The notes under the pieces: generated by a model
Databases searched by the model: none
Seen by the model: only the letters and a program-made list of their open reading frames with translations
What the model was told of the DNA's origin: nothing
From: SG8-30 sp963710135
Lineage (GTDB): Bacteria; Pseudomonadota; Gammaproteobacteria; Steroidobacterales; Steroidobacteraceae
Assembly: GCA_963710135.1 (NCBI GenBank)
Contig: CAVPYY010000006.1
Span: forward strand, 1,116,001 to 1,180,000
Direction of reading: 5' to 3'
Length of the DNA stretch: 64,000 nt
In this document: positions 7,384-17,317 of the stretch, in pieces
Position numbering within the stretch: the first letter of the stretch is position 1
How the letters are laid out: the number at the start of each line of letters is the position of its first letter
Translations under genes and position numbers: made by a program

Positions 7384-8835
7384 ATGAGCAGGCTCACTAC
7401 TCGTTTCGCCCTGCTGGCAGTCGCCGGATTGCTGGCAATCGCTGGTGGCTGCTTCGGCGGCGGCTCCAGCGACGGCAACAACCCACCGCCGGTTGCAACG
7501 ACCGGGGCTGTCAGTGTCGGGGTCATCACGGGCTTCGGCAGCGTGTACGTGAACGGAGTTCGCTACGACACCGCCGGCGCCCAGGTCCGGGTGAACAACG
7601 AGGTTGCCACCGAGGCGCAGCTGCGAGTCGGCCAGTGCGTCCAGGTCAGGGCGCACACGCGGGGCGACTCGCACCACGCCGACGAGATTCGCTACCACAA
7701 CCTGCTGGAAGGCCCGGTCAGCGCGATCGACTACGCCGCCAGCTCGCTGGTGGCAATGGGACAGACGGTGCTGATCACCTCCGAGACGACGATCGGTGAC
7801 GGGATCGACCCAGCCAGCATCGAAGGGCTGGCGATCGGCGACGTCGTCGAGGTCAGCGGAATGGTCAGCTCCACCGGAGTGATCGAGGCGACCCGCATCG
7901 ACATCAAGCCCGACAACGGTCCCTACGACGTGACGGGATACGTGTCGAACCTGTTCAAGCCTGAAAGCCGCTTCAACATCGCCGCGCTGGTCGTCGACTA
8001 CTCGGCCGCCAACATGGACGACTTCCCGACGGGCGAGCCCGCCGAAGGGGACCTCGTGCTGGTGAAGGGGTTCGAGTTCAACGCCGACGGCTCGTTTGCG
8101 GCGATCCGTGTCGAGTTGCGCTCGGACGACTGGCTGAAGCCGAGTGTCGGCGACGAGATCGAGGTGGAGGGACTCATCACCAACTTCGTCTCCTTGATCG
8201 ACTTCGAGGTGGCGGGCTGGCCGGTAACGACAACGGCAAGCACGCTGTATGAGAACGGCACCGCCGGTGACCTCGCGGACGACGTGAAAGTCGAGGTCGA
8301 GGGCAATGCGAATGCCGACGGCGTGCTGGTGGCGACGAAGATCCGCTTCAAGCAGATCAACACGGTGCGGGTCATGGCGCAGATTGGCGGCCTGACCGCC
8401 GCGGACCGCTCCATCGAGCTGCTGGGACTGGACGTGGCCACCGATGCAGGCACGCGTTTCGAAGACAAGTCGGCGATGAAACTGCGGGATCTTGGCTTCG
8501 ACGACCTGGCAGTCGGCGACTGGATCGACCTGCGCGGCTTCGAGGATCCCATCGGCAGCAACACGGTTACCGCGACCCGGGTCATACGGGTCGAGGCGCA
8601 GGAGGCCGTGCGGCTGCGGGGACCGTTCCGCGACCCGGCACGACCGGACTTCAGGATCCTGTCGGTCGACGTCGGCACGACGGCGACGACCCGCTTCGTG
8701 CTCGAAGAGGACGTGCGCCTGACCGCTGACGAGTTCTTCACCCAGGCGGTCGACGAAATCGTCGAGGCCTGGGGCGAGTGGGACGGCGTGAAGCTCACCG
8801 CGACGCGGGTCGAGATCAAGACCTGCGACGACTGA
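7384..8835 (+). CDS. Outer-surface or periplasmic lipoprotein of DUF5666 type
   Basis: A 483-residue lipoprotein. The signal ends in LLAIAGGC followed by GGGSS, with lipidation at about Cys21. The mature protein is a chain of similar beta-rich OB-like units of about 60-80 residues with recurring phrases such as 'GDEIEVEG', 'GDVVEVSG' and 'TRIDIK', typical of DUF5666 proteins. Function is unknown. The ATG at 7384 follows AAGGAGG. The preceding two-component system and the box at 7296 suggest regulated expression, possibly as an envelope-stress component. Confidence 0.75.
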   Translation: MSRLTTRFALLAVAGLLAIAGGCFGGGSSDGNNPPPVATTGAVSVGVITGFGSVYVNGVRYDTAGAQVRVNNEVATEAQLRVGQCVQVRAHTRGDSHHADEIRYHNLLEGPVSAIDYAASSLVAMGQTVLITSETTIGDGIDPASIEGLAIGDVVEVSGMVSSTGVIEATRIDIKPDNGPYDVTGYVSNLFKPESRFNIAALVVDYSAANMDDFPTGEPAEGDLVLVKGFEFNADGSFAAIRVELRSDDWLKPSVGDEIEVEGLITNFVSLIDFEVAGWPVTTTASTLYENGTAGDLADDVKVEVEGNANADGVLVATKIRFKQINTVRVMAQIGGLTAADRSIELLGLDVATDAGTRFEDKSAMKLRDLGFDDLAVGDWIDLRGFEDPIGSNTVTATRVIRVEAQEAVRLRGPFRDPARPDFRILSVDVGTTATTRFVLEEDVRLTADEFFTQAVDEIVEAWGEWDGVKLTATRVEIKTCDD

Positions 8836-8864
8836 GCATCAGCCGAGCGCGGTCTTGACGGCGC

Positions 8865-8899
8865 AACGGGCGGGAAACAGCTGATGTTCCCGCCCGTTT
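8865..8899. terminator. Intrinsic terminator between convergent genes
   Basis: A perfect 12-bp stem (AACGGGCGGGAA with TTCCCGCCCGTT) and a 10-nt loop, followed by a short T run on the plus strand. It separates the lipoprotein gene from the convergent deo-GTPase operon and can serve the plus strand best. Confidence 0.65.
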
Positions 8900-8916
8900 C
8901 GCCATGCGGTCAGGCT

Positions 8917-9936
8917 TCAGCCATGCAGCTCGATGACATCGCCGTCGGCCAGCACGTGATCGCGACCGACCTGCTGGCCGTCGAAGCCGGCCTTGCCCCA
9001 CAGGCGGGCATACCTGACGGTCTGTTCCAGATCCCGGTGAACCAGCCGGGCGACATCCGCCACGGTCTGCCCGGCGCGCAAGGTGAACGGGCGTGAGTGA
9101 TCTGCCGGTTTGCCCGGCGCCTTCGTGTAGACGCGCACGATGGCGAGCGAGTTGAACAACCAGCTGGCGATCTCGCCCAGTCCCTCGCCCGACTCGGCCG
9201 AAACCGCCAGCGCCGGATAGTCGACACCCAGCAGCTCCTCGAGGGTCGAGACGTCGGCTGTCGCGTCCGGATCGAGATCCGCCTTGTTGGCGACCAGCAG
9301 CGCCGGCAAGTGCAGCCGGAATGGATCGTCCGTGGCGCGATCGTCGTTCGCTGCGGCATCCGACGGCCAGCTGCTGGTGAGCGTCACGCGCCGCTCCGCC
9401 AGCACCGCGCGCACGCCCTCGATCTGCTCCACCACGCCGGCATCCGCGATGTCGACCACGAACAGGCAACCGTCGGCCGACTGCAGCGCGCCGGCGATCC
9501 AGGTGACGGGATGCTGCGGCGAGAGCGGCGGCAGGTCGATCAGCTGGAACTGCACGTCCTCGCAAGGCAGCATGCCCGGCTGCGGAAACTGCGTGGTGAA
9601 CGGGTAAGGCGCCACCGCCGCGCCGGAACCCGTGAGCCGCGCGTGCAGGCTCGACTTGCCACTGTTGGGCGGACCGATCAACGCCACCTGCGCCGCGCCC
9701 TCCGGACGGACGACCAGCGCCGGCGCGCCGCGCGCGCCGCCTTTGCGCGGGCCGGCGAGTTCCGCATCGAGCTCCGCGATGCGGTGCTTGAGGTCCGCCT
9801 GCAGATGGTCCGTGCCCTTGTGCTTGGGAATGACCCGCAGCATCTCCCTGAGCAGTTCGAGCCGGGCGGCCGGCTCGCGTTCACGCCGCAGCGCATCGGC
9901 GGCGGCATGGTATTCGGGAGATAGGTTGGCCGGCAC
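8917..9936 (-). CDS. TGS-domain GTPase (Obg/DRG-related)
   Basis: A 339-residue GTPase. A helical N-terminus (about 1-70) precedes the G domain, with G1 GPPNSGKSS near residue 90, G3 DLPP, G4 NKAD and G5 VSAESGEG. A C-terminal TGS domain (about 280-339) ends in DVIELHG. The order is that of DRG/Obg-like proteins, which act at the ribosome or in translation control; the specific role is unknown. It is the last gene of the deo operon, 12 bp after deoD. There is no obvious biochemical link to deoxynucleoside breakdown, so this may be simple co-transcription. Confidence 0.85.
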   Translation of the reverse strand: MPANLSPEYHAAADALRREREPAARLELLREMLRVIPKHKGTDHLQADLKHRIAELDAELAGPRKGGARGAPALVVRPEGAAQVALIGPPNSGKSSLHARLTGSGAAVAPYPFTTQFPQPGMLPCEDVQFQLIDLPPLSPQHPVTWIAGALQSADGCLFVVDIADAGVVEQIEGVRAVLAERRVTLTSSWPSDAAANDDRATDDPFRLHLPALLVANKADLDPDATADVSTLEELLGVDYPALAVSAESGEGLGEIASWLFNSLAIVRVYTKAPGKPADHSRPFTLRAGQTVADVARLVHRDLEQTVRYARLWGKAGFDGQQVGRDHVLADGDVIELHG

Positions 9937-9948
9937 GACGCCGCGTCC

Positions 9949-10659
9949 TCAGGGCGCGCTCAGGGCATCGAGCGCGAGCCGCACCATGACGTCGACGCCG
10001 GTCTCCCGCTCTGGCGGCGTCATGGCCTCCGGCCGGCCGACATGATCGCTGACGGTGAGCAATGCGATCGCCTCGGCGCCAAGTTCGGCCGCCACCGCAT
10101 ACAAGCCGGCAGCCTCCATCTCGATTGCCAGGAAGCCGAGCGCCGCCAGCCTGCCGTGCATGCCGGGATCCGGGTGATAGAACTGGTCGCTGGAAAACAC
10201 GTTGCCCACATGAATGGGACGTCCTTGTTCGCCGGCCGTGCGGGCGACCCGTTCGAGCAGCGCCCAGCTGGCGGTCGCCGGAAAGTCGTGGCCATCGAAG
10301 CGGTTGCGATTGACGTGGGAATCGGTGCCGGCGCCCAGCGCGACGACGATGTCGCCGAGGCCGAGACGGGGCGCGACCGCGCCACAGGTGCCGACCCGCA
10401 CGAGACGCTTGACGCCGAACTCCCGCACCAGCTCCGTCGCGTAGATGAGCGTGGAAGGAATGCCCATGCCCGTGCCCATTACCGAAATGCGTTCGCCGCG
10501 ATAGCGCCCCGTGTAGCCGAGCATGTTGCGCAGGTCGGTCACCTGCACGGCGTCTTCCAGCATCGTTGCGGCAATGTGCTTCGCCCTGCGCGGATCTCCA
10601 GGCAGTAGCACCGTCTCGGCGAAGTCGCCGCGCTCGCCGGCGATGTGAATCGAGCTCAT
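9949..10659 (-). CDS. deoD: Purine nucleoside phosphorylase DeoD-type
   Basis: The 236-residue enzyme splits purine (deoxy)ribonucleosides with phosphate into the base and (deoxy)ribose 1-phosphate. Family features are present: HIAGERGDFAETVLLPGDP at the N-terminus, GTGMGIPS, RVGTCGA, the substrate-binding FLAIEMEAAGLY and the catalytic aspartate in TVSDHV. The length matches the hexameric bacterial type. Its ATG overlaps the deoB stop by 4 bp. Its product feeds DeoB. Confidence 0.93.
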   Translation of the reverse strand: MSSIHIAGERGDFAETVLLPGDPRRAKHIAATMLEDAVQVTDLRNMLGYTGRYRGERISVMGTGMGIPSTLIYATELVREFGVKRLVRVGTCGAVAPRLGLGDIVVALGAGTDSHVNRNRFDGHDFPATASWALLERVARTAGEQGRPIHVGNVFSSDQFYHPDPGMHGRLAALGFLAIEMEAAGLYAVAAELGAEAIALLTVSDHVGRPEAMTPPERETGVDVMVRLALDALSAP

Positions 10660-11942
10660 GCGACCCGCCGCCCGCTGCCGTCCTCTGAAATCGGCGGCAG
10701 GAACGACTCACCGTGCTCGAGCGGCGCGAGACCGAACCAGCCAGCCAGCGTCTGCCCGATGTCGGCAAACGACTCGCGCCGCCCGATGGCTCGCGTGCCC
10801 ACGGCCGGACCGACGGCCAGGATCGGGACGTGCTCGCGGGTGTGATTCCAGCCTGACCAGGTCGGATCGTTGCCATGATCGGCGGTGAGGATCAGCAGGT
10901 CGCCGTCACCGAGCGAGTCGAGCAGCGGACCGAGCAGCCGATCGAACTGCTCCAGCGCGCGCGCGTAGCCCGCGACATCACGCCGATGACCATACTCCTG
11001 GTCGAAGTCGACGAGATTGGTGAACACCAGCGTACGGTCGGCCGCCGTGGTGAAAGCGTCGAGCGTCGCCAGCATGAGACCCTCAAGTCCGCTGGCCTTC
11101 ACCGCTTGCGTGATGCCACGGCCGGCGAAGATGTCCGGAATCTTGCCGACGCCGATCACCGCGCCGCCGTCGCCGACCAGCCGGTCGAGCAATGTGCCCT
11201 CCGGCGGCGGGACGGCGTAGTCGCGCCGGTGCGCGGTGCGCTGAAACTCGCCGGGACGGCTGCCCACGAAGGGGCGCGCGATCACGCGGCCGATGCGGTA
11301 GTCGTCGACCAGCCGGCGCGCGATGCGGCACAGCGCATACAGCCGCTCGAGGCCGAAGCTCTGCTCGTGCGCGCAGATCTGCAGCACGGAATCCGCCGAG
11401 GTGTAGACGATCGGTTTGCCGGTGCGGATGTGCTCTTCGCCGAAATCCTCGATGACCTGGGTCCCCGACGCATGGCAGTTGCCGAGAAACCCCGGCACGC
11501 CGCCCTGCCTGGCCAGCTCGGCGAGAAGCGGCTCGGGCATGGAGTTGCGGAGATCGCTGAAGTAGCCCCAGTCGTGCAGCACCGGCGCGCCCGTCATCTC
11601 CCAATGGCCCGAGACCGTGTCCTTGCCGGTGGACCGTTCGGTGGCGAAGCCCCAGGCGCCCGCGATCACCGGATCCGGGGGGAATCCGGGTGGACGCTGG
11701 CCGCGGGCGGCCGTGGCGGCGGCCACCAGCCCGAGCCGTTGCAGAGTGGGAATGTCCAGCGGGCCACTGCGGCCCGAGTCGGCGGCTTTGGCGGCACACG
11801 CCTCGGCGATGTGGCCGAACGTGTCGGCACCCGCATCGCCATACTTCGCGGCGTCCGGCAGGGCGCCGACGCCCAGGGAATCCACGACCAGCAGCACGGC
11901 GCGCCGCATCCCGCACGGTCGAGTTTGAGTCGGATCTGTCAT
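10656..11942 (-). CDS. deoB: Phosphopentomutase
   Basis: The 428-residue enzyme interconverts (deoxy)ribose 1- and 5-phosphate. It belongs to the alkaline phosphatase-like metalloenzymes: the metal site begins at VVDSLGVGALPDA, followed by DTFGH, the nucleophile region TGKDTVSGHWEM, YTSADSVLQ and ILTADHGNDPTW near the end. The ATG at 11942 has AGGTAGGG before it; a second ATG 11 codons in is possible. It is 13 bp after deoA and overlaps deoD. It links the phosphorylases to DeoC. Confidence 0.92.
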   Translation of the reverse strand: MTDPTQTRPCGMRRAVLLVVDSLGVGALPDAAKYGDAGADTFGHIAEACAAKAADSGRSGPLDIPTLQRLGLVAAATAARGQRPPGFPPDPVIAGAWGFATERSTGKDTVSGHWEMTGAPVLHDWGYFSDLRNSMPEPLLAELARQGGVPGFLGNCHASGTQVIEDFGEEHIRTGKPIVYTSADSVLQICAHEQSFGLERLYALCRIARRLVDDYRIGRVIARPFVGSRPGEFQRTAHRRDYAVPPPEGTLLDRLVGDGGAVIGVGKIPDIFAGRGITQAVKASGLEGLMLATLDAFTTAADRTLVFTNLVDFDQEYGHRRDVAGYARALEQFDRLLGPLLDSLGDGDLLILTADHGNDPTWSGWNHTREHVPILAVGPAVGTRAIGRRESFADIGQTLAGWFGLAPLEHGESFLPPISEDGSGRRVA

Positions 11943-11955
11943 GCCCTACCTATTA

Positions 11956-13317
11956 CTACGATGTCCGCGGCGCGTCCACGTACCCGAGCACGGCCGCCGG
12001 AATCGACGGGATCTCCTCGCCCAGGCGCACCGACGCCAGCACCGCGCGCACGCCCTGCTCCGCGGACGCCTCGTCCGCCGCGTGAACCATCGCCAGCGGA
12101 TCGCCTTCCCGCACGCTCGCTCCCAGCGCGACGATGGCGGACAGGCCGACCCGCGGGTCTACCGCCTCGCCGGGGCGCATCCTCCCGCCACCGAGCGCGA
12201 CCACGGCGAGCCCCAGGGCGCGCGTGTCGATCTCGGTGACCCGTCCGCTGCGCGGCGCCCGCGCGGCCTCGATCACCGGCGCGCGCGCCAGATGCGCGTC
12301 CGGCCGCTCCAGCAGATCCGCAGGCCCGCCGAGCCCGGCTACCATCCGGGCGAAGCGCGCCGCGGCCTCGCCCGACTGCAGCGCGCCGAGCAGTCTCGAG
12401 CGCGCCGCATCCGGCTCGCCTGCCAGGCCGCCCAGGACCAGCAGGCGCTCGCCCAGCGCCAGCGTCACTTCGAGCAGCCGCGGATCGGCGCTTTCGCCGC
12501 GCAGCAGGCGGATGGTTTCGCGGATCTCGAGCCCGTTGCCCGCCGCGCGCGCCAGCGGCTGCGACATGTCGGTGAGCAGCGCGGCCGCCGGCAGTCCGGA
12601 CTCGGCCGCCACGCGCACCAGGCTCTCGGCGAGCGTTCGTGCCTGCCCGGCATCGGCCATGACCGCGCCACTGCCGGTCTTGACGTCGAGCACCAGGCCT
12701 TGCAGGCCCGCGGCGAGTTTCTTGGACAGGATCGATGCCGTGATCAGCGGAATGCAGTCCACCGTCGCGGTCACGTCGCGAATGGCGTACAGGCGGCGGT
12801 CGGCCGGCGCCAGCCGCTCGTTCGCACCGATGATCGCGACGCCGACCTCGCGCACCACCTGACGCAGGCGCGCCGGCTGCGGCTTGACGTCATAGCCGGG
12901 GATCGACTCCAGCTTGTCGAGGGTGCCGCCCGTGTGCCCGAGACCCCGGCCGGAGATCATCGGCACGAAGGCGCCGCAGGCCGCCAGCATCGGGCCGAGC
13001 GGCAGCGAGACCAGGTCGCCGACACCACCGGTGGAATGCTTGTCGAGGATCGGACCGGGCAGGTCGTCACCCGCCCAGTCCAGCACGTCGCCGCTGTCGC
13101 GCATCGCCCAGGTGAACTCGGCGCATTCGGCGTCGGTCATGCCGCGAAAGTACACGGCCATCGCAAAGGCCGCCGCCTGTGGCTCCGACAGGGCCCCGTC
13201 GGCGAGCCCTCTGGCCAGCGCCAGCAACTCGGCGCGCGACAGGCGCCCGCCGTCACGCTTGCGGCGGATCAGTTCCTGCGGCAGGGCGGCGGAATCGTGG
13301 TTTGCCAAGGGGCTCAA
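11956..13317 (-). CDS. deoA: Thymidine phosphorylase
   Basis: The 453-residue enzyme converts thymidine and deoxyuridine with phosphate to the base and deoxyribose 1-phosphate. It has the family signature region DKHSTGGVGD near residue 92, the phosphate- and pyrimidine-binding segments (MISGRGLGHTGGTLDKLE, VKTGSGAVM) and a C-terminal domain starting near residue 345. The start overlaps the deoC stop by 4 bp. It is the second gene of deoC-A-B-D. Confidence 0.93.
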   Translation of the reverse strand: MSPLANHDSAALPQELIRRKRDGGRLSRAELLALARGLADGALSEPQAAAFAMAVYFRGMTDAECAEFTWAMRDSGDVLDWAGDDLPGPILDKHSTGGVGDLVSLPLGPMLAACGAFVPMISGRGLGHTGGTLDKLESIPGYDVKPQPARLRQVVREVGVAIIGANERLAPADRRLYAIRDVTATVDCIPLITASILSKKLAAGLQGLVLDVKTGSGAVMADAGQARTLAESLVRVAAESGLPAAALLTDMSQPLARAAGNGLEIRETIRLLRGESADPRLLEVTLALGERLLVLGGLAGEPDAARSRLLGALQSGEAAARFARMVAGLGGPADLLERPDAHLARAPVIEAARAPRSGRVTEIDTRALGLAVVALGGGRMRPGEAVDPRVGLSAIVALGASVREGDPLAMVHAADEASAEQGVRAVLASVRLGEEIPSIPAAVLGYVDAPRTS

Positions 13318-14111
13318 TATGACGTCTGGCTGGCCGGCGCCCGGCCAGCGCCGAGCGCCGCGCGGATGTCGCCGAGCAGGGAACTGGCGCCGATGCGGAA
13401 GTGGTCCGGTGTGGGCCAGTCGCGGCCGAGGACTTCCTCCGCCAGTGCGAAGTACGCCTGCGCGTCGACGAGCGTGCGCACGCCGCCGGACACCTTGAAC
13501 CCGGCGCGGCCGCCGTGGCCGCGGATCGCCTCGAGCATTGCCCGCGCGGCCTCAGGGGTCGCGCCGCCTGCGGCCTTGCCGGTGGAGGTCTTGATGAAGT
13601 CCGCAGACGCGTCGAGCGCCAGCTCGCTGGCCGCCCTCACCGGCCCTGGCCCGCCCAGTTCGGCGCTCTCCAGGATGACTTTCAGCACGCGTCCTCCGCA
13701 GGCTTCGCGGCAGACGTCCAGCACGCGCCGCGCCACCTGGCTCCTGCCGGCGAGGAGCGCGCGCCAGGGCAGCACCACGTCGATCTCGTCGGCGCCTGCC
13801 GCCACCGCGCGACGGGTCTCGCGTCCCACACGTCGGTCATCGTCGCCGCCGTCCGGAAAATTGACGACCGTCGCCACGCGCACACCGTCCAGGCCGCAGG
13901 CGGCCAGTGCGCGGCGTGCCGTCGTGACATGTTCGGGATAGACGCAGACCGCGGCCGGCGTGCCGTCCAGGCCTGCAACCGAGGCACACAGCGCCTCGAT
14001 GTCCGCGGGGGTATCGTTATCGTTCAGGCTGGTCAGATCGAGGGCAGCCAGGGCGCGGCGAGCCAGTGCTGCCGGCGAAGCCAGCGGCGGTGGCGAAAAC
14101 GTTGTCTCCAT
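13314..14111 (-). CDS. deoC: Deoxyribose-phosphate aldolase
   Basis: The 265-residue class I aldolase cleaves 2-deoxyribose 5-phosphate to acetaldehyde and glyceraldehyde 3-phosphate, the exit of the salvage pathway. Visible active-site segments are the N-terminal LDLTSLNDNDT, VVNFPDGG, DEIDVVLP, KVILESAEL and the Schiff-base lysine in DFIKTSTGKA, with VSGGVRT binding phosphate. I chose the ATG at 14111 because conserved sequence begins just after it; the frame is open upstream to 14237. It is the first gene of the operon and diverges from the acyl-CoA ligase gene across 240 bp. Confidence 0.92.
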   Translation of the reverse strand: METTFSPPPLASPAALARRALAALDLTSLNDNDTPADIEALCASVAGLDGTPAAVCVYPEHVTTARRALAACGLDGVRVATVVNFPDGGDDDRRVGRETRRAVAAGADEIDVVLPWRALLAGRSQVARRVLDVCREACGGRVLKVILESAELGGPGPVRAASELALDASADFIKTSTGKAAGGATPEAARAMLEAIRGHGGRAGFKVSGGVRTLVDAQAYFALAEEVLGRDWPTPDHFRIGASSLLGDIRAALGAGRAPASQTSY

Positions 14112-14351
14112 GGTTGCAAGATACGCCAGCCGGCCGCGGGCGGCCATCGTTGCGGCAGGCCTGCCGGACCTGTGGCAGCCGATTCTTCCCGCCGGACTCG
14201 CCATGCAGCGACGTGGCGCCGGAGGATCTACGGACAATCCCCGATTCTTGTCGCAGGGCGCAGCCGTTCAACTGGCCGATGAGGCCATGATGGGCGGACA
14301 GGCCGGGCGTTGCCGTCCACCGCCCCGCCGGGCCGTCGGCTGGAGACCGGG

Positions 14352-15878
14352 ATGAGCGCTGCCGCCAGGAACACCGTCTACGACTGGCTGTCGTACTACG
14401 CCGAGTTCGACCCCGGCCGCGTCGCCGCGGTCGACCTCGCGACCGGCCGCTGGCTCAGCTACGGCGAGTTCAATGACCGGGCGACGCGGCTGGCGACAGG
14501 GCTCGCCGAAGCACACGGCGTCCGCCCGTTCGACCGGGTGGTGTTCGTCGCCCAGAACAGCACGGACCATTTCGAGACCATGTTCGCCTGCTGGAAGCTC
14601 GGCGCGATGTTCGTGCCGCTCAACTGGCGCCTCTCGCCCTACGAGACCAGCGAAGTGATCCGCCACAGCGAGGCGCGGGTCGTTCTGTGCGATTCCGACC
14701 TGGTGTCCCACCTCGGTGACGACCCCACGCCCCGCATACTGCGGCGGCCGGGGGATCCAGCCTGCGAATACGAGCAACTGATCTCCGGCCATGAACCGCT
14801 GGCACGCATGGGCGGCGTCACCACCGATACGCCCAACATGCTGATCTACACCTCGGGCACGACGGGCCGGCCGAAGGGGGTCATCTACACCCACCGCATG
14901 ACCCAGAACATCGTACTGCACGCTGCGCTGCACGCGCGGGTGCGCCACGGCACCCGCACGCTGACCCATCTGCCGCTATTCCACTCGGCCGGCCTGTATG
15001 CCGTCTCCACGCCGCAGTTTCACTACGGCGGCGCCGTGGTGGTGATGAAGCAATGGGACACGCAACAGTGCTTCCAGCACCTCATGGATCCACAGCTCGG
15101 CATCACCCACGTCGTCGGGGTACCGACCAACTACGCGCTGCTCAGCCAGCTTCCCGAATTCGGCAGCGCGCGGTTTCCGGCGCTGGAGATCGCGGCGGTC
15201 GGCGGCGCGCCGGTGCCACTGCATCTGCTGGAGACCTGGGAGCGCAAGGGTTGCGAGCTGTCGCAGTCCTTCGGCTTGACTGAAGCCTTCAGCGTCGCCT
15301 ACTGCCCGCCCGAGAAGGCGCACGAGAAGATCGGCTCCGCCGGCCACGCGCTGATGCACGTTGAAGTCCAGATCGGCGATGCCGAAGGTCGCGAGCTGCC
15401 GCGCGGCGAGGTCGGAGAGATCCAGGTCCGTGGACCAGGGGTGACGCCCGGCTACTGGAACGACCCGGTCGCGACCCGCGAAGCGTTCACCACGCAGGGC
15501 TGGTTCCGTACCGGCGATGCAGCGCGCATGACCGAGGACGGCACCCTGTACATCGTCGATCGCATCAAGGACATGCTCATTTCGGGTGGCGAGAACGTCT
15601 ACCCGGCCGAGATCGAGGACGTGATCGGCTCGTTCGAGGCGGTGGGCCACTGCGCGGTGATCGGTGTGCCGGATGAGAAATGGGGAGAAGTCGGGCTCGC
15701 GCTCGTGACCCTGCGCAAGGGACACCAGCTCAACGCTGAGACCATCCTGGCGCAGTGCCGCGAGCGACTCGCCGCCTACAAGGTGCCCAAGGAGCTGCGC
15801 TTCATCAACGACATGCCGCTCAGTCCGCAGGGCAAGGTCCTCAAGACGGAGCTGCGCAAGCGCCATGCCGCAGGCTGA
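14352..15878 (+). CDS. Acyl-CoA synthetase (AMP-forming)
   Basis: A 508-residue ANL-superfamily ligase that activates a carboxylic acid, probably a fatty acid, as its CoA thioester through an acyl-adenylate. It has the P-loop TSGTTGRPKGV near residue 170, the adenylate-binding SFGLTEA, the hinge region GWFRTGDAARM then DRIKDMLISGGENVYP, and the C-terminal catalytic lysine in SPQGKVLK. GGAGA precedes the ATG at 14352. Six bases separate it from the wax ester synthase gene, so acyl-CoA for ester synthesis is a reasonable role. Confidence 0.88.
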   Translation: MSAAARNTVYDWLSYYAEFDPGRVAAVDLATGRWLSYGEFNDRATRLATGLAEAHGVRPFDRVVFVAQNSTDHFETMFACWKLGAMFVPLNWRLSPYETSEVIRHSEARVVLCDSDLVSHLGDDPTPRILRRPGDPACEYEQLISGHEPLARMGGVTTDTPNMLIYTSGTTGRPKGVIYTHRMTQNIVLHAALHARVRHGTRTLTHLPLFHSAGLYAVSTPQFHYGGAVVVMKQWDTQQCFQHLMDPQLGITHVVGVPTNYALLSQLPEFGSARFPALEIAAVGGAPVPLHLLETWERKGCELSQSFGLTEAFSVAYCPPEKAHEKIGSAGHALMHVEVQIGDAEGRELPRGEVGEIQVRGPGVTPGYWNDPVATREAFTTQGWFRTGDAARMTEDGTLYIVDRIKDMLISGGENVYPAEIEDVIGSFEAVGHCAVIGVPDEKWGEVGLALVTLRKGHQLNAETILAQCRERLAAYKVPKELRFINDMPLSPQGKVLKTELRKRHAAG

Positions 15879-15884
15879 TCCACC

Positions 15885-17316
15885 ATGCTGAAACCGGTAA
15901 AGCTGCTCGACGCCCTGTTCCTGCACGCGGAGACGCGCGAGACGCCAATGCACGTCGGCGCGCTGTTCGTGCTCGAGCGCCGCCCGCGGCAGCGCGCCGA
16001 CCTGACGCAGCGGCTGCGCAAACTCGTGGCGGGGCGGCTCGGAGCCAGCGAGGTATTCACCCGCCGCCTGACGACGTTGCCGCTGTCGATCGCCAACCCC
16101 ATGTGGACCACGGCCGACCAGGTCGACCTCGAGCACCACATCCGCCGCTCCGATCTGCCCGCGCCGGGCACCTGGCAGCAGCTGGAGAACCGTGTCGCCC
16201 ATCTACACGAGGCACTGCTCGACCGCAGCCGGCCGCTGTGGGAGCTGCACGTCATCGAAGGCCTCGAGGATGGCCGCCCGGCGCTGTACGTCAAGACGCA
16301 CCATGCGGGACTCGATGGACACAGCGCGCAGCTGTTCCTCGCCGCGCTGGTCGATCCTTCACCCAGGCCGCGCGCCGTGCATTCCGCACCGCCGCCCGGC
16401 CCGGGCGCCCGACGGCTCTCGGTCATCGCCGCCAGCACGCGGCATCAGCTGGAGCAGCTGATTCGCCTGCCCGCGCGGGCCAGTGAACTGGTGTCGGCAG
16501 CCGCCGGTCTGCTGCGCGGCCGTGACGGCGGCTCCGGCGCCACGCCCAGGACCGTCTTCAACGACGTGGTCACGGCGCGCCGCAGCTTCGGCACCTGCGA
16601 GCTGCCGCTCGACACCGCCAAGGCGGTAGCGGGCGCAACCGGCGCCACCCTGAACGACGTGGTGCTGGCCGCCGTCAGCGGTGCGGTCCGGCGCTGGCTG
16701 CTGGATCACGGCCTGCTGCCCGGCCAGCCGCTGTTGCCGGCGTACCGGTGTCGATGCGCCCGGCCGGCGATACGGACCACTGCGATCCAGGTCGCCTTCA
16801 TCTCGGTCAACCTGACACCGACTCCGCGAGCCCGCGCGCCCGTCTCGCGGCGATCCGCGCGGCCGCGGCGGATCTCGCCAAGGACAAGGCCGGCCTGAGC
16901 CACGCGCTGATCCCGCAGGACGTCCCGTCCGTCGGGCTGCCGTGGATGCTGTCCGGGCTGGGCTGGCTGGTGTCGCCATCCGGACGTTGCGGAGCGTGTG
17001 CCGCTGCCGTTCAATCTGATCGTGTCGAACGTGCCGGGACCGCGCGCAGCCGCTGTACGTGGCCGGACACCGCATGCTCACCTACCTGCCGATTTCCATC
17101 GTCTATCACGGCGTCGGCCTCAATGTGTCGGTGTACAGCTACGACGGCAAACTGTTCTTCGGCATTGACCGCGTGCCCGGACCTGCTGCCCGATGTGCAG
17201 CAACTGGCGGGCTACGTCAGCGAGCGAGTTCGGGCGGCAGGCTGGCCGCCCAGCGCGGCTCCGGCAGGAAGCCCGCCCGATCCCGACCGGCCGAGGCCCC
17301 CACAAAGGAAAGCTGA
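15885..17316 (+). pseudogene. Wax ester synthase/acyl-CoA:diacylglycerol acyltransferase (WS/DGAT), about six frameshifts
   Basis: This enzyme family joins acyl-CoA to a fatty alcohol or diacylglycerol to make storage lipid. The first 285 codons are intact and carry the active-site motif HHAGLDG. The rest of the domain is present but jumps frame near 16742, 16784, 16815, 16973, 17042 and 17178; family sequence such as HALIPQDVPS, PFNLIVSNVPG, AGHRMLTYLPISIVYHG and LLPDVQQLAGYV is spread over all three frames. Residues stay conserved across each break, so sequence error is more likely than decay. The end is uncertain; the TGA at 17316 is one option. It follows the acyl-CoA ligase gene. Confidence 0.75.
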
Positions 17317-17317
17317 C

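Noticed and set aside
11941..13941. A 666-codon open frame on the plus strand opposite deoA and deoC
   Set aside because: It has no family resemblance, an Arg/His/Gln-rich composition typical of antisense frames in GC-rich DNA, and the opposite strand encodes clear deoA and deoC.
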